From contig DAOUBK010000018.1 in NCBI GenBank assembly GCA_034432635.1, positions 33,282-97,281 of the forward strand: 64,000 bases of DNA, read 5' to 3'. Made by a program: the position numbers and the translations under genes. This document shows positions 1-9,047 of this stretch, piece after piece. Under the pieces are notes generated by a model. It was not told where the DNA came from and made no database searches. It was given only the letters and a program-made list of their open reading frames with translations. The stretch is from Roseiflexus sp034432635. Its GTDB lineage: Bacteria; Chloroflexota; Chloroflexia; Chloroflexales; Roseiflexaceae. Numbering within the stretch: the first letter of the stretch is position 1; the number at the start of each line of letters is the position of its first letter.

Positions 1-538
1 TGACCTCGTCGCGCAGTTGCAGTTCCAGCCCGCCAAACGGACGGGGGTAAGGGGTATAGCAGCGGATCAGCACTTCATGGTCCCCCTCGTGTGCACTCTC
101 AGGAAGGAGCACAGAGGGGTGCGGCTCATCGATTCCGGCGATCGCACGCCCGTCGAGGTAGGCGATGCCCTCGATCCCTGCATGGTGCCCAGTGGGCCAG
201 AAGAGGCGCACTAGCACCTGGCGTCCGCGCCATTCTTCAGGAACGCGCAGGGTAGCACGCAGCCAGTGGGTATGCCCGCCATCGACCGGCATACCCCACG
301 GAAGCGGCTCATCCGGCTTATCTGGGTTCTGCGGGTCGCCGCCCCAGCGTTCACCGACCTTCAGCGGACGCCAGGATGGGTCATCAGATGGCGGCGGCGG
401 GGACATGGCATGGTCGGGCGGCGCACCTGGCGCCGGGCAGGTCCACACAGCGGTAATCGGACGGGTATCGCGGATGATGGCGGCGCGCATCTCTTCCAGA
501 CGCGCCTTCAGTTTTTCGACGGTGAAGAAGAGCATCAT
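1..538 (-). CDS. Alpha-mannosidase, GH38 family, N-terminal part (cut by window edge)
   Basis: The minus-strand frame is open from 538 to the left edge, so only about 179 N-terminal residues are seen. The protein begins MMLFFTVEKLKARLEEMRAA and continues into a beta-rich region with WRPLKVGERWGGD and an acceptor-like stretch HTHWLRATLRVPEEWRG. This resembles the N-terminal domain preceding the catalytic barrel of bacterial GH38 alpha-mannosidases, which trim alpha-mannosides. The start at 538 is chosen because AAGGA lies six bases upstream; in-frame ATGs at 568 and 535 are alternatives. Catalytic residues lie outside the window, so the family call rests on the N-terminal pattern alone. Confidence 0.6.
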   Translation of the reverse strand, partial: MMLFFTVEKLKARLEEMRAAIIRDTRPITAVWTCPAPGAPPDHAMSPPPPSDDPSWRPLKVGERWGGDPQNPDKPDEPLPWGMPVDGGHTHWLRATLRVPEEWRGRQVLVRLFWPTGHHAGIEGIAYLDGRAIAGIDEPHPSVLLPESAHEGDHEVLIRCYTPYPRPFGGLELQLRDEV

Positions 539-800
539 AACGGGTCCTTGGGCTAGCACGAACGGCATGTATCATACCACGAGTTGCGCGCAGGGCAGGA
601 ATGCCTGGATGTGAAAGCATTTCTCAAAAATGGGGAGGTGTGCGATGAGCGATCAGGACTCCTCCACGGTCATAGAAGAGTATTTTGCCGCTCTGTACCC
701 TGTGCCGGGGTCTTTGCGCAACAGCCTGGACGATTCGAATCGCGGGTGCGTGGCAAGACGATCGCCGAAAGCGATTGGAGTCTGCTGCTCATCACCGATG

Positions 801-1115
801 GTATCAAATCTGGTGTCATAGAAGTCGTGGCGCGTGATCGCAGCATCGCTCTGGCGCCGCACCCGCACACCGCACTGCTGTACGCAGGAGCCGGTATGCT
901 CCCTGGGAGCGCGCGCCTCCGGCGTGCCCACACCACGGAACCGCATGTCCTGCCGCCACACGCTGACCAGGCGCCTCCCGTACCCAACGGGGGCGGGTTG
1001 GGGTGGGGGCCTCCCGCACTGCGACGACCCGCCAGCAACGCGCCGGTGGGACGCCCGGTCGCACGCAGCATGCGGATGACCTCTGAACGATGCCCATCTT
1101 TGAGCAAGAGGTGAT
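801..1115 (-). repeat. Dispersed intergenic repeat, copy A
   Basis: Read on the minus strand this segment aligns with 24201-24503 on the plus strand. Both begin CTCTTGCTCAA followed by GATGGGCATCGTTCAG, share TGCTGCGTGCGACC and GCTGGCGGGTCGTCG, and end ATGACACCAGATTTGAT or ATGAGACCAGATTTGAT. The middle parts differ by small insertions and deletions. No transposase or obvious terminal inverted repeat is visible, so it could be a non-autonomous element or a decayed ancestral sequence. Confidence 0.75.
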
Positions 1116-1280
1116 ACGATCTGCCGGCTCGGCCGCTGGTACACCATCTTTGATAGGGACAGAAGTGCCATGAGAAGCGGCGAATCCCGCTATCGGTTGC
1201 GCCTTACCAGGAGTTTTCTCGTTGAAGCCCGCCAGGATGTATCGCCGGTTCGCCAGCGTCTGGCGCCGGATAACGGTGTG

Positions 1281-1326
1281 GAACGTCGAGCGTTGAGCGT
1301 TGAGCGTTGAACGTTCAATGTTCAAC
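1281..1326. repeat. AACGTT/GAGCGTT tandem array at the 3' end of trpD
   Basis: Repeats of GAGCGTT grade into GAACGTTCAATGTTCAACC and stop 11 bases before the trpD stop codon (minus strand). Equivalent arrays lie at 5897-5993 and 45002-45038. Confidence 0.8.
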
Positions 1327-1336
1327 CGCTTTCACC

Positions 1337-2353
1337 CTAACCCTGGCTTACTGCGATCAGTCGCTCCAGGTGCGCCAGAGCTGCACCGCTTTCCAGGCTA
1401 TGTCGCGCCTGACGCAGCCCCTCGTGCAGGTCGGCGGCGCGGTCGGCAGCAACCAGTGCAGCGGCGGCATTCAGGAGCGCTGCATCACGTCGTGCGCCCT
1501 GATCCTCGCCTGCAAGGATGCCGCGCACGATGGCAACATTGACGGCGACATCACCGCCACGCAGCGCTTCACGTGGTGCGGGGGTAAGTCCCAGATCGGC
1601 AGCGGTTACTTCGTAGCGCTGTGGCGCGTGACCGGCGCGCACGTCGATCACCAGGTTCGGTCCACTGAGCGTCAATTCGTCGAGACCACTGTGTCCGTGG
1701 ATGACCAGCGCGTGCTGTGCGCCGAGCAGGTACAGTGCGCGTGCCATTTTCTCCGCCAGCACCGGGTCGGCAACGCCGAGCACCTGGTGGCGGGCGTGCG
1801 CCGGATTACTCAGCGGTCCAAGAATGTTGAAAACGGTGCGGATGCCGATCTCGCGGCGTACCGGACCAACGAAGCGCATTGCGGGGTGGAACTTTTGCGC
1901 GAACATAAAGCCGATGCCTGCCTGCTTCAGACAGCGCGCCACGCCGGCGGCGTCCAGTTCGATGTTGACCCCCAACCCTTCGAGCACATCGGCGGAACCG
2001 CAGACACTCGACATCGCGCGATTGCCGTGCTTGGCAACGATGGCGCCTGCACCAGCGGCGATGAAGGCAGCGGTCGTCGAGATGTTGAACGTTCCGGCGC
2101 CGTCGCCGCCGGTGCCGCACGTGTCGAGCAGTGGCGCATCGAAGTGAACCGGAATGGCTTTTGCCCGCATCACACGCGCCATACCGGCGATTTCGGCGTC
2201 GGTTTCGCCCTTCAGGTGGAGCGCCGTGAGCAGCGCCGCAACCTGTGCCGGTGTCGCCATGCCGGTCATGATTTCTTCCATCGCTTCGGCAGCCTGATCT
2301 TCGCTGAGATCGTGGCCGCGAACGATCTGAATGATCTGATCACGGATTGGCAT
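1337..2353 (-). CDS. trpD: Anthranilate phosphoribosyltransferase
   Basis: TrpD transfers phosphoribosyl from PRPP to anthranilate, the second committed step of tryptophan synthesis, in the cytoplasm. The 338-residue protein has the PRPP-binding CGTGGDG motif (residues 79-85), followed by KHGNR (108-112) and the RREIGIRTVFNILGPLSNP stretch typical of the family, at normal family length. The start at 2353 (MPIRDQ) is preferred over an upstream in-frame codon because AGGAG lies seven bases before it. The 5' end overlaps the preceding ATP-grasp gene by 14 bases, implying translational coupling. It is the last gene of the trpS-E-G-x-D operon and ends beside an AACGTT array. Confidence 0.95.
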   Translation of the reverse strand: MPIRDQIIQIVRGHDLSEDQAAEAMEEIMTGMATPAQVAALLTALHLKGETDAEIAGMARVMRAKAIPVHFDAPLLDTCGTGGDGAGTFNISTTAAFIAAGAGAIVAKHGNRAMSSVCGSADVLEGLGVNIELDAAGVARCLKQAGIGFMFAQKFHPAMRFVGPVRREIGIRTVFNILGPLSNPAHARHQVLGVADPVLAEKMARALYLLGAQHALVIHGHSGLDELTLSGPNLVIDVRAGHAPQRYEVTAADLGLTPAPREALRGGDVAVNVAIVRGILAGEDQGARRDAALLNAAAALVAADRAADLHEGLRQARHSLESGAALAHLERLIAVSQG

Positions 2354-3767
2354 CGAGAGACTCCTGTTTCTGTCCAGGTTCGACAAGAAAGGTCGGCAGC
2401 GCCGGGTTGCTGCCGGTTGTGCTGTTCGATGGCGCCGGAGCGCTGATGCGTGTCAGACACCCCAGCGCGCGGTCTCCATAGAGACAGGGATTTGAGTTGA
2501 CATAATAATTATCGCAGATAATCCCCTTGTCGTCCGACCAGATCGGGTAGCATTCTTCCGGCGTCGGCACACGCTCCTGGAGGATTGACGGCTCTTCGAG
2601 TGCGCGTTCGAGCGCTCCTTCCCAGTCGAGTGGGGCCGTTGCCCAACCAGCGATAACCTCTGCATCGCCATATGCATCGTTCGGTTTGAGCACCAGGCGT
2701 TCGCGGTGGCGGCGGGCGAAGTCGAGGAGATCGACCCGTTCGCCCTGATAGCGGGTGGTTCCCCGACGCACCGGTCGCGTCCACGGCACGTGGCGCGCCA
2801 CCGCCAGCGCCGATCCGGCGTCGAGGATGCCGCTTGCCGGTCCTTCATCGTCGGAGAGCAGCCCCATGATCAGCCTGGTGTGCGCCGGTTTGGTACGGAA
2901 AGGGTTGACGACGCAGACCACCCGATCGGCGTAAGCGCGGATCAACGGGTGGTGCAGATCGTACATGGCAAGGAATTCGTGCTGTAACAGACGCCGGTAG
3001 ACCAGATCGACAGGACGCCACGACGCACCGCCGTCTGTTAGGCGCGTTTCGACGTACAATCGCCCGCCCTGGTAGCGTAGATCGTCGGGAGTGCAGACAA
3101 CGGTCGGAAGTCCGTCCGCCTCGAAACATCGTTGCAGATGCTCGATCTCAGACCATGTCGTCACAGTGGGAAAATCGACGATTGCGACGGTCGGTGTTCC
3201 GCGCCCGCCCCAGGCGCGGTACGTGTCGATCAGCGTCTGTTGCAACCCCTGACGCACCGGCAGCGCCGTTGCCTGGAACGTCTGGCGGAACGCTGTCATC
3301 ACCCTGGTCTGGTCGAAGAAACCGGCGAGCGCTTCGTCGTAGCCGATCCCGATCGGTGACTCGCAACTGGCTTCGGTGAACCAGCACCACTCGCCGTCGG
3401 GCGCCAGCACGCCGTCGAGACGTCCAAAAGCCGTGGCGCCGGGGTAGCCGGGATCGATTGCCAGTACTTCGCGTTCGACCGGCGTGAGGCGGTACGGCGC
3501 CAGCAGCGCCGGTTCGGTCAGCGCCGCAGCGCTCACGGCGCGAACGGCGCGCCCGACGAGTGCAGCCGCGTGCAGCAGTGTATCGTACTGGGTGCGGGTG
3601 ATGAAGCGTGGGCGCAATACCGAACAGATCGGCTGGTTGCGCTGTGGACCGACCAGCATGCCACATTCGCGCTGCCCTGCGTCGAGGACGGCGAAAGTGT
3701 CGCGTGCCAGCGCCGTATCGAGCAGACTGTGATAGTGCGCAATGATGTCGTCGAGGCTGGTCGTCAT
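2340..3767 (-). CDS. Circularly permuted ATP-grasp protein in the trp operon
   Basis: This 475-residue cytoplasmic protein resembles the circularly permuted ATP-grasp / glutathionylspermidine-synthase-like group. Features include VVCVVNPFRTKPAHTRLIMG in the middle, the likely ATP-binding RLVLKPNDAYGDAEV with a loop lysine, and a C-terminal WSDDKGIICDNYYVNSNPCL stretch. Such enzymes usually join a carboxylate to an amine using ATP, but no substrate can be read from the sequence. It starts one base after the trpG stop (3769) and overlaps trpD by 14 bases, so it is almost certainly co-transcribed and co-translated with tryptophan genes. AGGAC precedes the ATG. The family call is fairly confident; a link to tryptophan metabolism is inference from position only. 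Confidence 0.75.
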   Translation of the reverse strand: MTTSLDDIIAHYHSLLDTALARDTFAVLDAGQRECGMLVGPQRNQPICSVLRPRFITRTQYDTLLHAAALVGRAVRAVSAAALTEPALLAPYRLTPVEREVLAIDPGYPGATAFGRLDGVLAPDGEWCWFTEASCESPIGIGYDEALAGFFDQTRVMTAFRQTFQATALPVRQGLQQTLIDTYRAWGGRGTPTVAIVDFPTVTTWSEIEHLQRCFEADGLPTVVCTPDDLRYQGGRLYVETRLTDGGASWRPVDLVYRRLLQHEFLAMYDLHHPLIRAYADRVVCVVNPFRTKPAHTRLIMGLLSDDEGPASGILDAGSALAVARHVPWTRPVRRGTTRYQGERVDLLDFARRHRERLVLKPNDAYGDAEVIAGWATAPLDWEGALERALEEPSILQERVPTPEECYPIWSDDKGIICDNYYVNSNPCLYGDRALGCLTRISAPAPSNSTTGSNPALPTFLVEPGQKQESLDANP

Positions 3768-3768
3768 C

Positions 3769-4335
3769 TCAATGTCCTGTCAAAAAGTTGCGCAGTAACT
3801 CCTTGCCTGCCTCGGTCATGATTGACTCGGGGTGGAATTGCACGCCCTGCACCGGATAATCACGGTGACGCAGCCCCATAATCAACCCGTCGTCGGTCCA
3901 GGCAGTGATGCTCAGACAAGCAGGCAGGTCATCGCGGCGCACGATGAGCGAATGGTAACGTGTTGCCAGGAATGGGTCGGGGAGACCGGCGAACACCCCC
4001 TGACCGTTGTGGTGGATGGCGGAAAGTTTCCCATGCATCACCTTCGGCGTACGCACAACGGCGCCGCCATATGCCGCGCCGATTGCCTGGTGCCCCAGAC
4101 AGACGCCAAGAATGGGAATGGTAGCGCCGAGTTCACGGATGAGGGCGATACTGATACCAGCCTCATTCGGGGTGCATGGTCCGGGTGAAATGACGATCTT
4201 CTCCGGTGCGAGCGCCGCCACATCGCCGACGGTCAGTTCATCATTGCGTCTGACGATCACCTGTGCTCCCAGTTCGCTCAGGTACTGGTAGAGATTGTAG
4301 GTGAAGGAGTCGTAGTTGTCGAGGAGGAGTATCAT
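3769..4335 (-). CDS. trpG: Anthranilate synthase component II (glutamine amidotransferase)
   Basis: TrpG hydrolyses glutamine and delivers ammonia to TrpE for anthranilate formation. The 188-residue class I amidotransferase carries LLDNYDSFTYNL at the N-terminus, the nucleophile in GVCLGHQ (Cys79) and the His168-Glu170 pair in FHPES. Length is normal. Its ATG overlaps the trpE stop (ATGA, 4332-4335), the usual coupling of the two subunits. A PabA role in folate synthesis is possible, as in many bacteria with a single such subunit, but the position favours tryptophan synthesis. Confidence 0.95.
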   Translation of the reverse strand: MILLLDNYDSFTYNLYQYLSELGAQVIVRRNDELTVGDVAALAPEKIVISPGPCTPNEAGISIALIRELGATIPILGVCLGHQAIGAAYGGAVVRTPKVMHGKLSAIHHNGQGVFAGLPDPFLATRYHSLIVRRDDLPACLSITAWTDDGLIMGLRHRDYPVQGVQFHPESIMTEAGKELLRNFLTGH

Positions 4336-5876
4336 ACTTCGCCCTCCGCCGTATCGATAGCGCGCAGGAGTGCAGCCGCCTTATTGCAACTTTCTTCATA
4401 CTCAGCCGCCGGATCGCTATCCGCCACCACGCCGCCGCCAGCCTGCACGTAGGCGATCCCGTCCTTGACGACCATGGTGCGCAGGGCGATACAGGTGTCG
4501 AGGTCGCCGTTGAAGCCGACGTAACCGACGGCGCCGGCATAGACGCCGCGCTGCTCACCTTCGAGTTCGGCAATGATCTCCATGGCGCGGATCTTCGGCG
4601 CACCGCTGACAGTTCCGGCGGGAAACACTGCCCGCAGTGCGTCGAGCGCCGTCATATCGCTGCGCAGTCTGGCGGTCACGTGGCTGACCAGGTGCATCAC
4701 ATGGCTGAACTTTTCAACCTCCATAAATGTAGGAACGCGCACCGAACCCGGTTCGGCGACGCGCCCCAGGTCGTTGCGTCCCAGATCGACGAGCATCAGA
4801 TGCTCGGCGCGCTCCTTTTCGTCTGCCAGCAATTCCTGCGCCAGGCGCGCATCCTCTTCTGGGTCTTTACCGCGGCGGCGCGTACCCGCAATCGGATGGG
4901 TGGTGACGATTCCTTCCTCGACGCGCACCAGCAACTCCGGCGACGCACCGACCAGGTCACCTTCAGGGGTGTGGAGGTAGAACATATACGGCGACGGGTT
5001 GATCGTGCGCAGGGCGCGGTAGATGGCAAAGGGATGCACGCGCACCGGGCGACTGAAGCGTTGCGATGGCACAACCTGAAAGATATCGCCGGCTGCGATG
5101 TACTCTTTGGCGACCTTGACGCGCCGCATGTACTCATCACGGGTGACGTTCGATGTCACGGCGACCGGCTCAGGAGCATCGAGGGGCCAGGGATCGTAGT
5201 TCGCCACAAACGAAAACGTCTGATCCGGCAGATCGCGCCCTGATGCCGGCAGTGCCTGGTTATGGATCGGCAGCGGTTGTCGCAGGCGCTCGATCAACGC
5301 CTCGATCCGCGTCGCAGCGCGCCTGTACGCACCTTCGAGGTCTGGATCGTCCAGGTGCACGTGGGTCAGCACCTTGATCTTGTGGCGCAGATGGTCGAAC
5401 ACCAGCAACGTATCCACGAATTGCCACAATCCTTCGGGCATCGCGTACCCGCGCTTCTCCGGACGCGGCAGGCGCTCGAAGGCGCAGACCGTCTCATAAC
5501 TGAAGTACCCGACCGCGCCGCCGACGAAGCGTGGCAGATCGGGCAGGCGCACCGGACGGTAGGCGCTCAGGTAGGAGTGCAGCACCCGGAGCGGGTCGGT
5601 GTAGGGCAACGTCTGCTTGTACCCGCCCTGCACCGCGCTGGCGACTCCCTGATCGAACCGTAGCGTCAGGTATGGTTCCGCGCCGATGAACGAGTAGCGC
5701 GCAATATGCTGTCCGCCTTCGACCGATTCGAGCAGAAAACTCCACGGTTCACGCGCCACTTTGAGGAATGCCGAAACCGGTGTTTCCAGGTCGGCAAGCA
5801 CTTCGGCGTAGATCGGGCACAGGTTGCCCTGACCGACCAGTGCGCGCATGTCGCTCAGCGATGGAGTCAATTTCAT
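4332..5876 (-). CDS. trpE: Anthranilate synthase component I
   Basis: TrpE converts chorismate to anthranilate with ammonia from TrpG. The 514-residue protein has the N-terminal regulatory region, with LLES near residue 50 in the part that usually binds feedback tryptophan. The chorismate-binding core follows: HPIAGTRRRGKDPEED, LVDLGRNDLGR, FPAGTVSGAPKIRAME and the C-terminal YVQAGGGVVADSDPAAEYEE. The start at 5876 (MKLTPS) is chosen because a purine-rich GGAAGAGG lies upstream. A frame open further upstream would only translate the AACGTT array and is not believed. It is followed by trpG with a 4-base overlap. Confidence 0.95.
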   Translation of the reverse strand: MKLTPSLSDMRALVGQGNLCPIYAEVLADLETPVSAFLKVAREPWSFLLESVEGGQHIARYSFIGAEPYLTLRFDQGVASAVQGGYKQTLPYTDPLRVLHSYLSAYRPVRLPDLPRFVGGAVGYFSYETVCAFERLPRPEKRGYAMPEGLWQFVDTLLVFDHLRHKIKVLTHVHLDDPDLEGAYRRAATRIEALIERLRQPLPIHNQALPASGRDLPDQTFSFVANYDPWPLDAPEPVAVTSNVTRDEYMRRVKVAKEYIAAGDIFQVVPSQRFSRPVRVHPFAIYRALRTINPSPYMFYLHTPEGDLVGASPELLVRVEEGIVTTHPIAGTRRRGKDPEEDARLAQELLADEKERAEHLMLVDLGRNDLGRVAEPGSVRVPTFMEVEKFSHVMHLVSHVTARLRSDMTALDALRAVFPAGTVSGAPKIRAMEIIAELEGEQRGVYAGAVGYVGFNGDLDTCIALRTMVVKDGIAYVQAGGGVVADSDPAAEYEESCNKAAALLRAIDTAEGEV

Positions 5877-5896
5877 AACGTGCCTCTTCCCGGAGT

Positions 5897-5993
5897 TTAA
5901 CGTTCCAACGTTCAACGTTCCCAACATTCCAACGTTCAACGTTCAACGTTCCCAACATTCCAACGTTCAACGTTCAACGTTCGACGTTCAACC
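5897..5993. repeat. AACGTT tandem array between trpS and trpE
   Basis: About 97 bases of units such as CCAACGTTCAACGTT and CCCAACATT fill nearly the whole trpS-trpE spacer. Each AACGTT is self-complementary, so the RNA could fold into alternative hairpins. The array ends with GTTCAACC four bases before the trpS stop codon on the minus strand, the same geometry as at trpD and at the 45041 gene. Confidence 0.9.
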
Positions 5994-5996
5994 TCA

Positions 5997-7004
5997 TCAA
6001 ATAAACTTCAACCCCATCGCCTCTTTCATGCGGTTGAGCGTCTCATCGGCTTCGACGCGCGCGCGGGCGGAACCGGCAGCCAGAATGTCTTCGACGATGC
6101 GAGGGTTACGTTCGTACTGTGCGCGTCGCTCGCGGATCGGATCGAGAAATGCGTTAATTGCTGCCGCCAGTTTGCGTTTGACCTCGACATCGCCGACCTT
6201 CCCCTGACGGTAGCGTTCTTTCAGGTCATTCACCTCGTCCACATTGGGGTTGAATGCGTCGTGGTAGATAAAGACCGGATTCCCTTCGACCCTGCCGGGA
6301 ATATCGGCGCGCACGCGATTCGGATCGGTGTACATCCGACGCACCTTTTCTTCGACGGTTCGAGCATCATCACTCAGGTAGATGGCGTTATCCAGACTCT
6401 TCGACATTTTTGCCTGACCGTCGATGCCAACCAGTGTCGGCACATCACCGATCAGCGTTTCGGGTTCGGGCAGCACCTCACCGTACAGCGTATTGAAGCG
6501 GCGCGCAATTTCGCGGGTGACCTCCAGGTGCGACGCCTGATCCTTGCCGACCGGCACCAGATCGGCGCGCACACAGAGGATGTCGGCAGCCTGGAGCACC
6601 GGATACCCTAGCAACCCATACGATGGCTGCTCGATGTGCAAATCCTGCATCACTTCTTTCAGTGTCGGCACACGTTGCAGGCGCGGCACCGTCGTCAGCA
6701 TGCCGAAGATTAGCGCAATTTCGCTGATCGCCGGCACCATCGACTGCAAAAAGTAGGTCGATTTTTTCGGATCGATCCCGACACTCAGGTTGTCGAGCAC
6801 CACGTGGCGAATATTCTCCCCGGTCTGCCGTAACCGCTCGAGTTCGGTGCGGGTGGTGAGCATATGCAGGTCGGCGACCAGGAAGAAGCATTCATACTGA
6901 TCCTGCAACCGCACCCGGTTCGCCAGTGTACCGACATAGTGCCCCAGGTGCATGCGCCCGGTTGGACGGTCGCCGGTCAGGATACGTTTTTTGGGGTGAT
7001 TCAT
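5997..7004 (-). CDS. trpS: Tryptophan-tRNA ligase
   Basis: TrpS charges tRNA-Trp. The 335-residue protein has the class I signatures HLGH (residues 19-22, after TGDRPTGRM) and AKMSKSLDN, and the family-typical GYPVLQAADIL. Length is normal for bacterial TrpS. The start at 7004 is set by GGAGGAG six bases upstream; a longer open frame upstream has no such site. It is the first gene of the run that continues with trpE after a 120-base spacer filled with repeats, so charging enzyme and biosynthesis genes may share a transcript. Confidence 0.95.
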   Translation of the reverse strand: MNHPKKRILTGDRPTGRMHLGHYVGTLANRVRLQDQYECFFLVADLHMLTTRTELERLRQTGENIRHVVLDNLSVGIDPKKSTYFLQSMVPAISEIALIFGMLTTVPRLQRVPTLKEVMQDLHIEQPSYGLLGYPVLQAADILCVRADLVPVGKDQASHLEVTREIARRFNTLYGEVLPEPETLIGDVPTLVGIDGQAKMSKSLDNAIYLSDDARTVEEKVRRMYTDPNRVRADIPGRVEGNPVFIYHDAFNPNVDEVNDLKERYRQGKVGDVEVKRKLAAAINAFLDPIRERRAQYERNPRIVEDILAAGSARARVEADETLNRMKEAMGLKFI

Positions 7005-7110
7005 AGCACTCCTCCTCACAAGGTATGGTATAGTGTTCATCAGGATTGTGCGCTTCTCCCCGCGAGAGCTGCACCTGCGGGGGATTCCGTCAGACGTCAG
7101 ATCATTATCT

Positions 7111-9036
7111 ATGCCATCGAAATCACTCTCCCGCCGCGTGGCTCTGTCTGCTGCTGCGGCGTTCGCCACGCTCGCAACGCTCCGTCCTGCGCGCGCGCAA
7201 GAAGCAGCGACGCTCGCTGCCCGTAAACCGGTTGTTGCGCCCCTGCAACCGGTTGAGGTCGATGTGTCCATCCCCGGCTACACCGGTCCCGCCGCGATTA
7301 TTCTGTTCGACAGCCGCAAGCGGTTTGCCGGCGTTGCCGAGGGGCGCGTCGAAAATGGCGTCGGGACATTGATCGCCATTCCACGGGGCGCGTTGGGTGC
7401 GCAGTGGGTCGCACTGTTCGCCTCCGGTCAGTTCGTCGCCGCCAATCCGGCGCTCTTCACGCTCGATGCGCGCACCGAAATCTGGACTGGGCAGGAACGC
7501 TTCGATCGCTTCGTGCCGAACGCTGCCGCGATCTTTGCCGCGGCTACCCTGTCGTATACCCTTGATGGCGTTTCCTTCCGCGGCTATCGTTCGCCCGACA
7601 GCCCATTGATCTGGTTGCGTGACCACGTGTACGCGCAGCGTGGCGCACGCTACTTCGATGCCGATCTCAAAACGACCTTCGACGACTTCCGACGCTACCA
7701 GCAATCCGATGGCAGTTTCCCCGATTTTCTGCCGCGACCGCCGTGGACTGACCGTGCCCTGCGCGTTCCGGTCGAAGCCGATGTTGAGTTCCTGTACGTT
7801 CAGGGCGTCTACGAAGCATGGCAGGCGACCGGTGATGATGGGTGGATGCGCAGCCACCTGGAACCGATGCGGCGCGCCGTCACCTATTCGTTGCAGCATC
7901 CGCTGCGCTGGGACGCCGAACGCGGGTTGATCAAGCGTCCATTCACGATTGACACGTGGGACTTCGAGTACGGTCCCACGACAATTGACCCGGATACCGG
8001 CAAACCGGCGCCGCGCCACTGGATCGACGATCGGACGATCTGGGGCGTCTTTCACGGTGACAACACCGGAATGGCGCAGGCGCTGACCATGCTCGCACAG
8101 ATGGAAGAGCGCGTCGGCGATGCAAACCTGGCGCGCGTCTGGCGTGATGTCGCTGCCGGTCTGATGCGCAACCTGAACGCGCTGAGCTGGAACGGGCGTT
8201 TCTTTCGCCACCACGTGCCGGTACAACCCTTCGACATTCCCGGTGTGGATCGGGAACGCCAGTTGAGCCTGTCGAACGCATATGCGCTTAATCGCGGCGT
8301 ACTCACCGTGCAACAGGGACAGGCAATCATCGACGAGTACATCGAGCGTTCCAAAACCACGCGCGCATTTGCCGAATGGTTCAGCATCGACCCGCCGTTC
8401 CCACCGGGGAGTTTCGGGCTTGCCGGGCGCAGTGGCGAACTTCCTGGTGCGTATGTCAACGGCGGTATTATGCCGATCACCGGCGGCGAACTAGCGCGGG
8501 GTGCTTTCCGTTATGGCAACGAAACCTACGGCTTCGCCATCCTGGAACATTACTGGCTGCGTATGCTCAGTCGTGGGCGCACCTTCCTTTGGTATCATCC
8601 CGACGGCGCAGAGGGTGTCGGCTCCGAGGATACCATCCCGACCGATGCATGGGGAACGGCTGCAATGTTCACCGCGCTGATCGAGGGTGCTGCCGGCATC
8701 GAGGAGCGGGGTGTCGCCATACGGGATGTGGTTGTCAGCCCGCGTTGGGGTGCAACCGGTCTGACACAGGCATACGTATCTGCGCGCTACCCGGCTGGCG
8801 ACGGCTATCTGGCGTATGTCTGGCGGCAGAACCCGCGCAGCATTGATATTGACCTGAGCGGCGCATTCGAGCGAGCGCGGGTGCGAGTGTTGCTGCCGCC
8901 TGATGCGCCGGGCAGCGTCGAAGCGCTGGTTAACGGCGTGCCTATGGCGCACAGCAGTGAAACCCTGCGCGCGAGCCGGTACGTCATCATCGACGTGATG
9001 GATATGGCAGTTGTTCAGGTGCAGGTGCGCTGGTGA
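7111..9036 (+). CDS. Tat-exported six-hairpin glycosidase-like protein
   Basis: The 641-residue protein starts with a twin-arginine-like signal (SLSRRVALSAAAAFATLATL, then ARAQ), so export of a folded protein is expected. The mature part has an N-terminal beta domain and then an alpha-helical region with WLRDHVY, DGSFPDFLPRPPWTD and EADVEFLYVQGVYEAWQATG. This resembles the (alpha/alpha)6 barrels of GH15, GH78 and related families. A C-terminal beta segment follows. Acidic candidates for catalysis (RDH, EADVEF) are visible but I cannot assign a linkage specificity. It diverges from trpS and ends 11 bases from the convergent TIM-barrel gene. Confidence 0.65.
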   Translation: MPSKSLSRRVALSAAAAFATLATLRPARAQEAATLAARKPVVAPLQPVEVDVSIPGYTGPAAIILFDSRKRFAGVAEGRVENGVGTLIAIPRGALGAQWVALFASGQFVAANPALFTLDARTEIWTGQERFDRFVPNAAAIFAAATLSYTLDGVSFRGYRSPDSPLIWLRDHVYAQRGARYFDADLKTTFDDFRRYQQSDGSFPDFLPRPPWTDRALRVPVEADVEFLYVQGVYEAWQATGDDGWMRSHLEPMRRAVTYSLQHPLRWDAERGLIKRPFTIDTWDFEYGPTTIDPDTGKPAPRHWIDDRTIWGVFHGDNTGMAQALTMLAQMEERVGDANLARVWRDVAAGLMRNLNALSWNGRFFRHHVPVQPFDIPGVDRERQLSLSNAYALNRGVLTVQQGQAIIDEYIERSKTTRAFAEWFSIDPPFPPGSFGLAGRSGELPGAYVNGGIMPITGGELARGAFRYGNETYGFAILEHYWLRMLSRGRTFLWYHPDGAEGVGSEDTIPTDAWGTAAMFTALIEGAAGIEERGVAIRDVVVSPRWGATGLTQAYVSARYPAGDGYLAYVWRQNPRSIDIDLSGAFERARVRVLLPPDAPGSVEALVNGVPMAHSSETLRASRYVIIDVMDMAVVQVQVRW

Positions 9037-9047
9037 ACGCGCAACCA

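Larger units (their letters stand above)
539..1336. other. Intergenic region with dispersed repeat and short tandem array
   Basis: No convincing gene is present between the mannosidase start and the end of trpD. Reading frames here are GC-rich, mutually overlapping and lack family signatures. The stretch holds one copy of a dispersed repeat (801-1115) and an AACGTT-type array (1281-1326), listed separately. Confidence 0.6.

Noticed and set aside
584..1171. Several open frames on both strands before trpD
   Set aside because: They overlap each other and the dispersed repeat, and none has a ribosome site or recognisable domain.
5877..5939. Upstream extension of trpE by 21 codons
   Set aside because: It would only translate the AACGTT array; a ribosome site supports the start at 5876.
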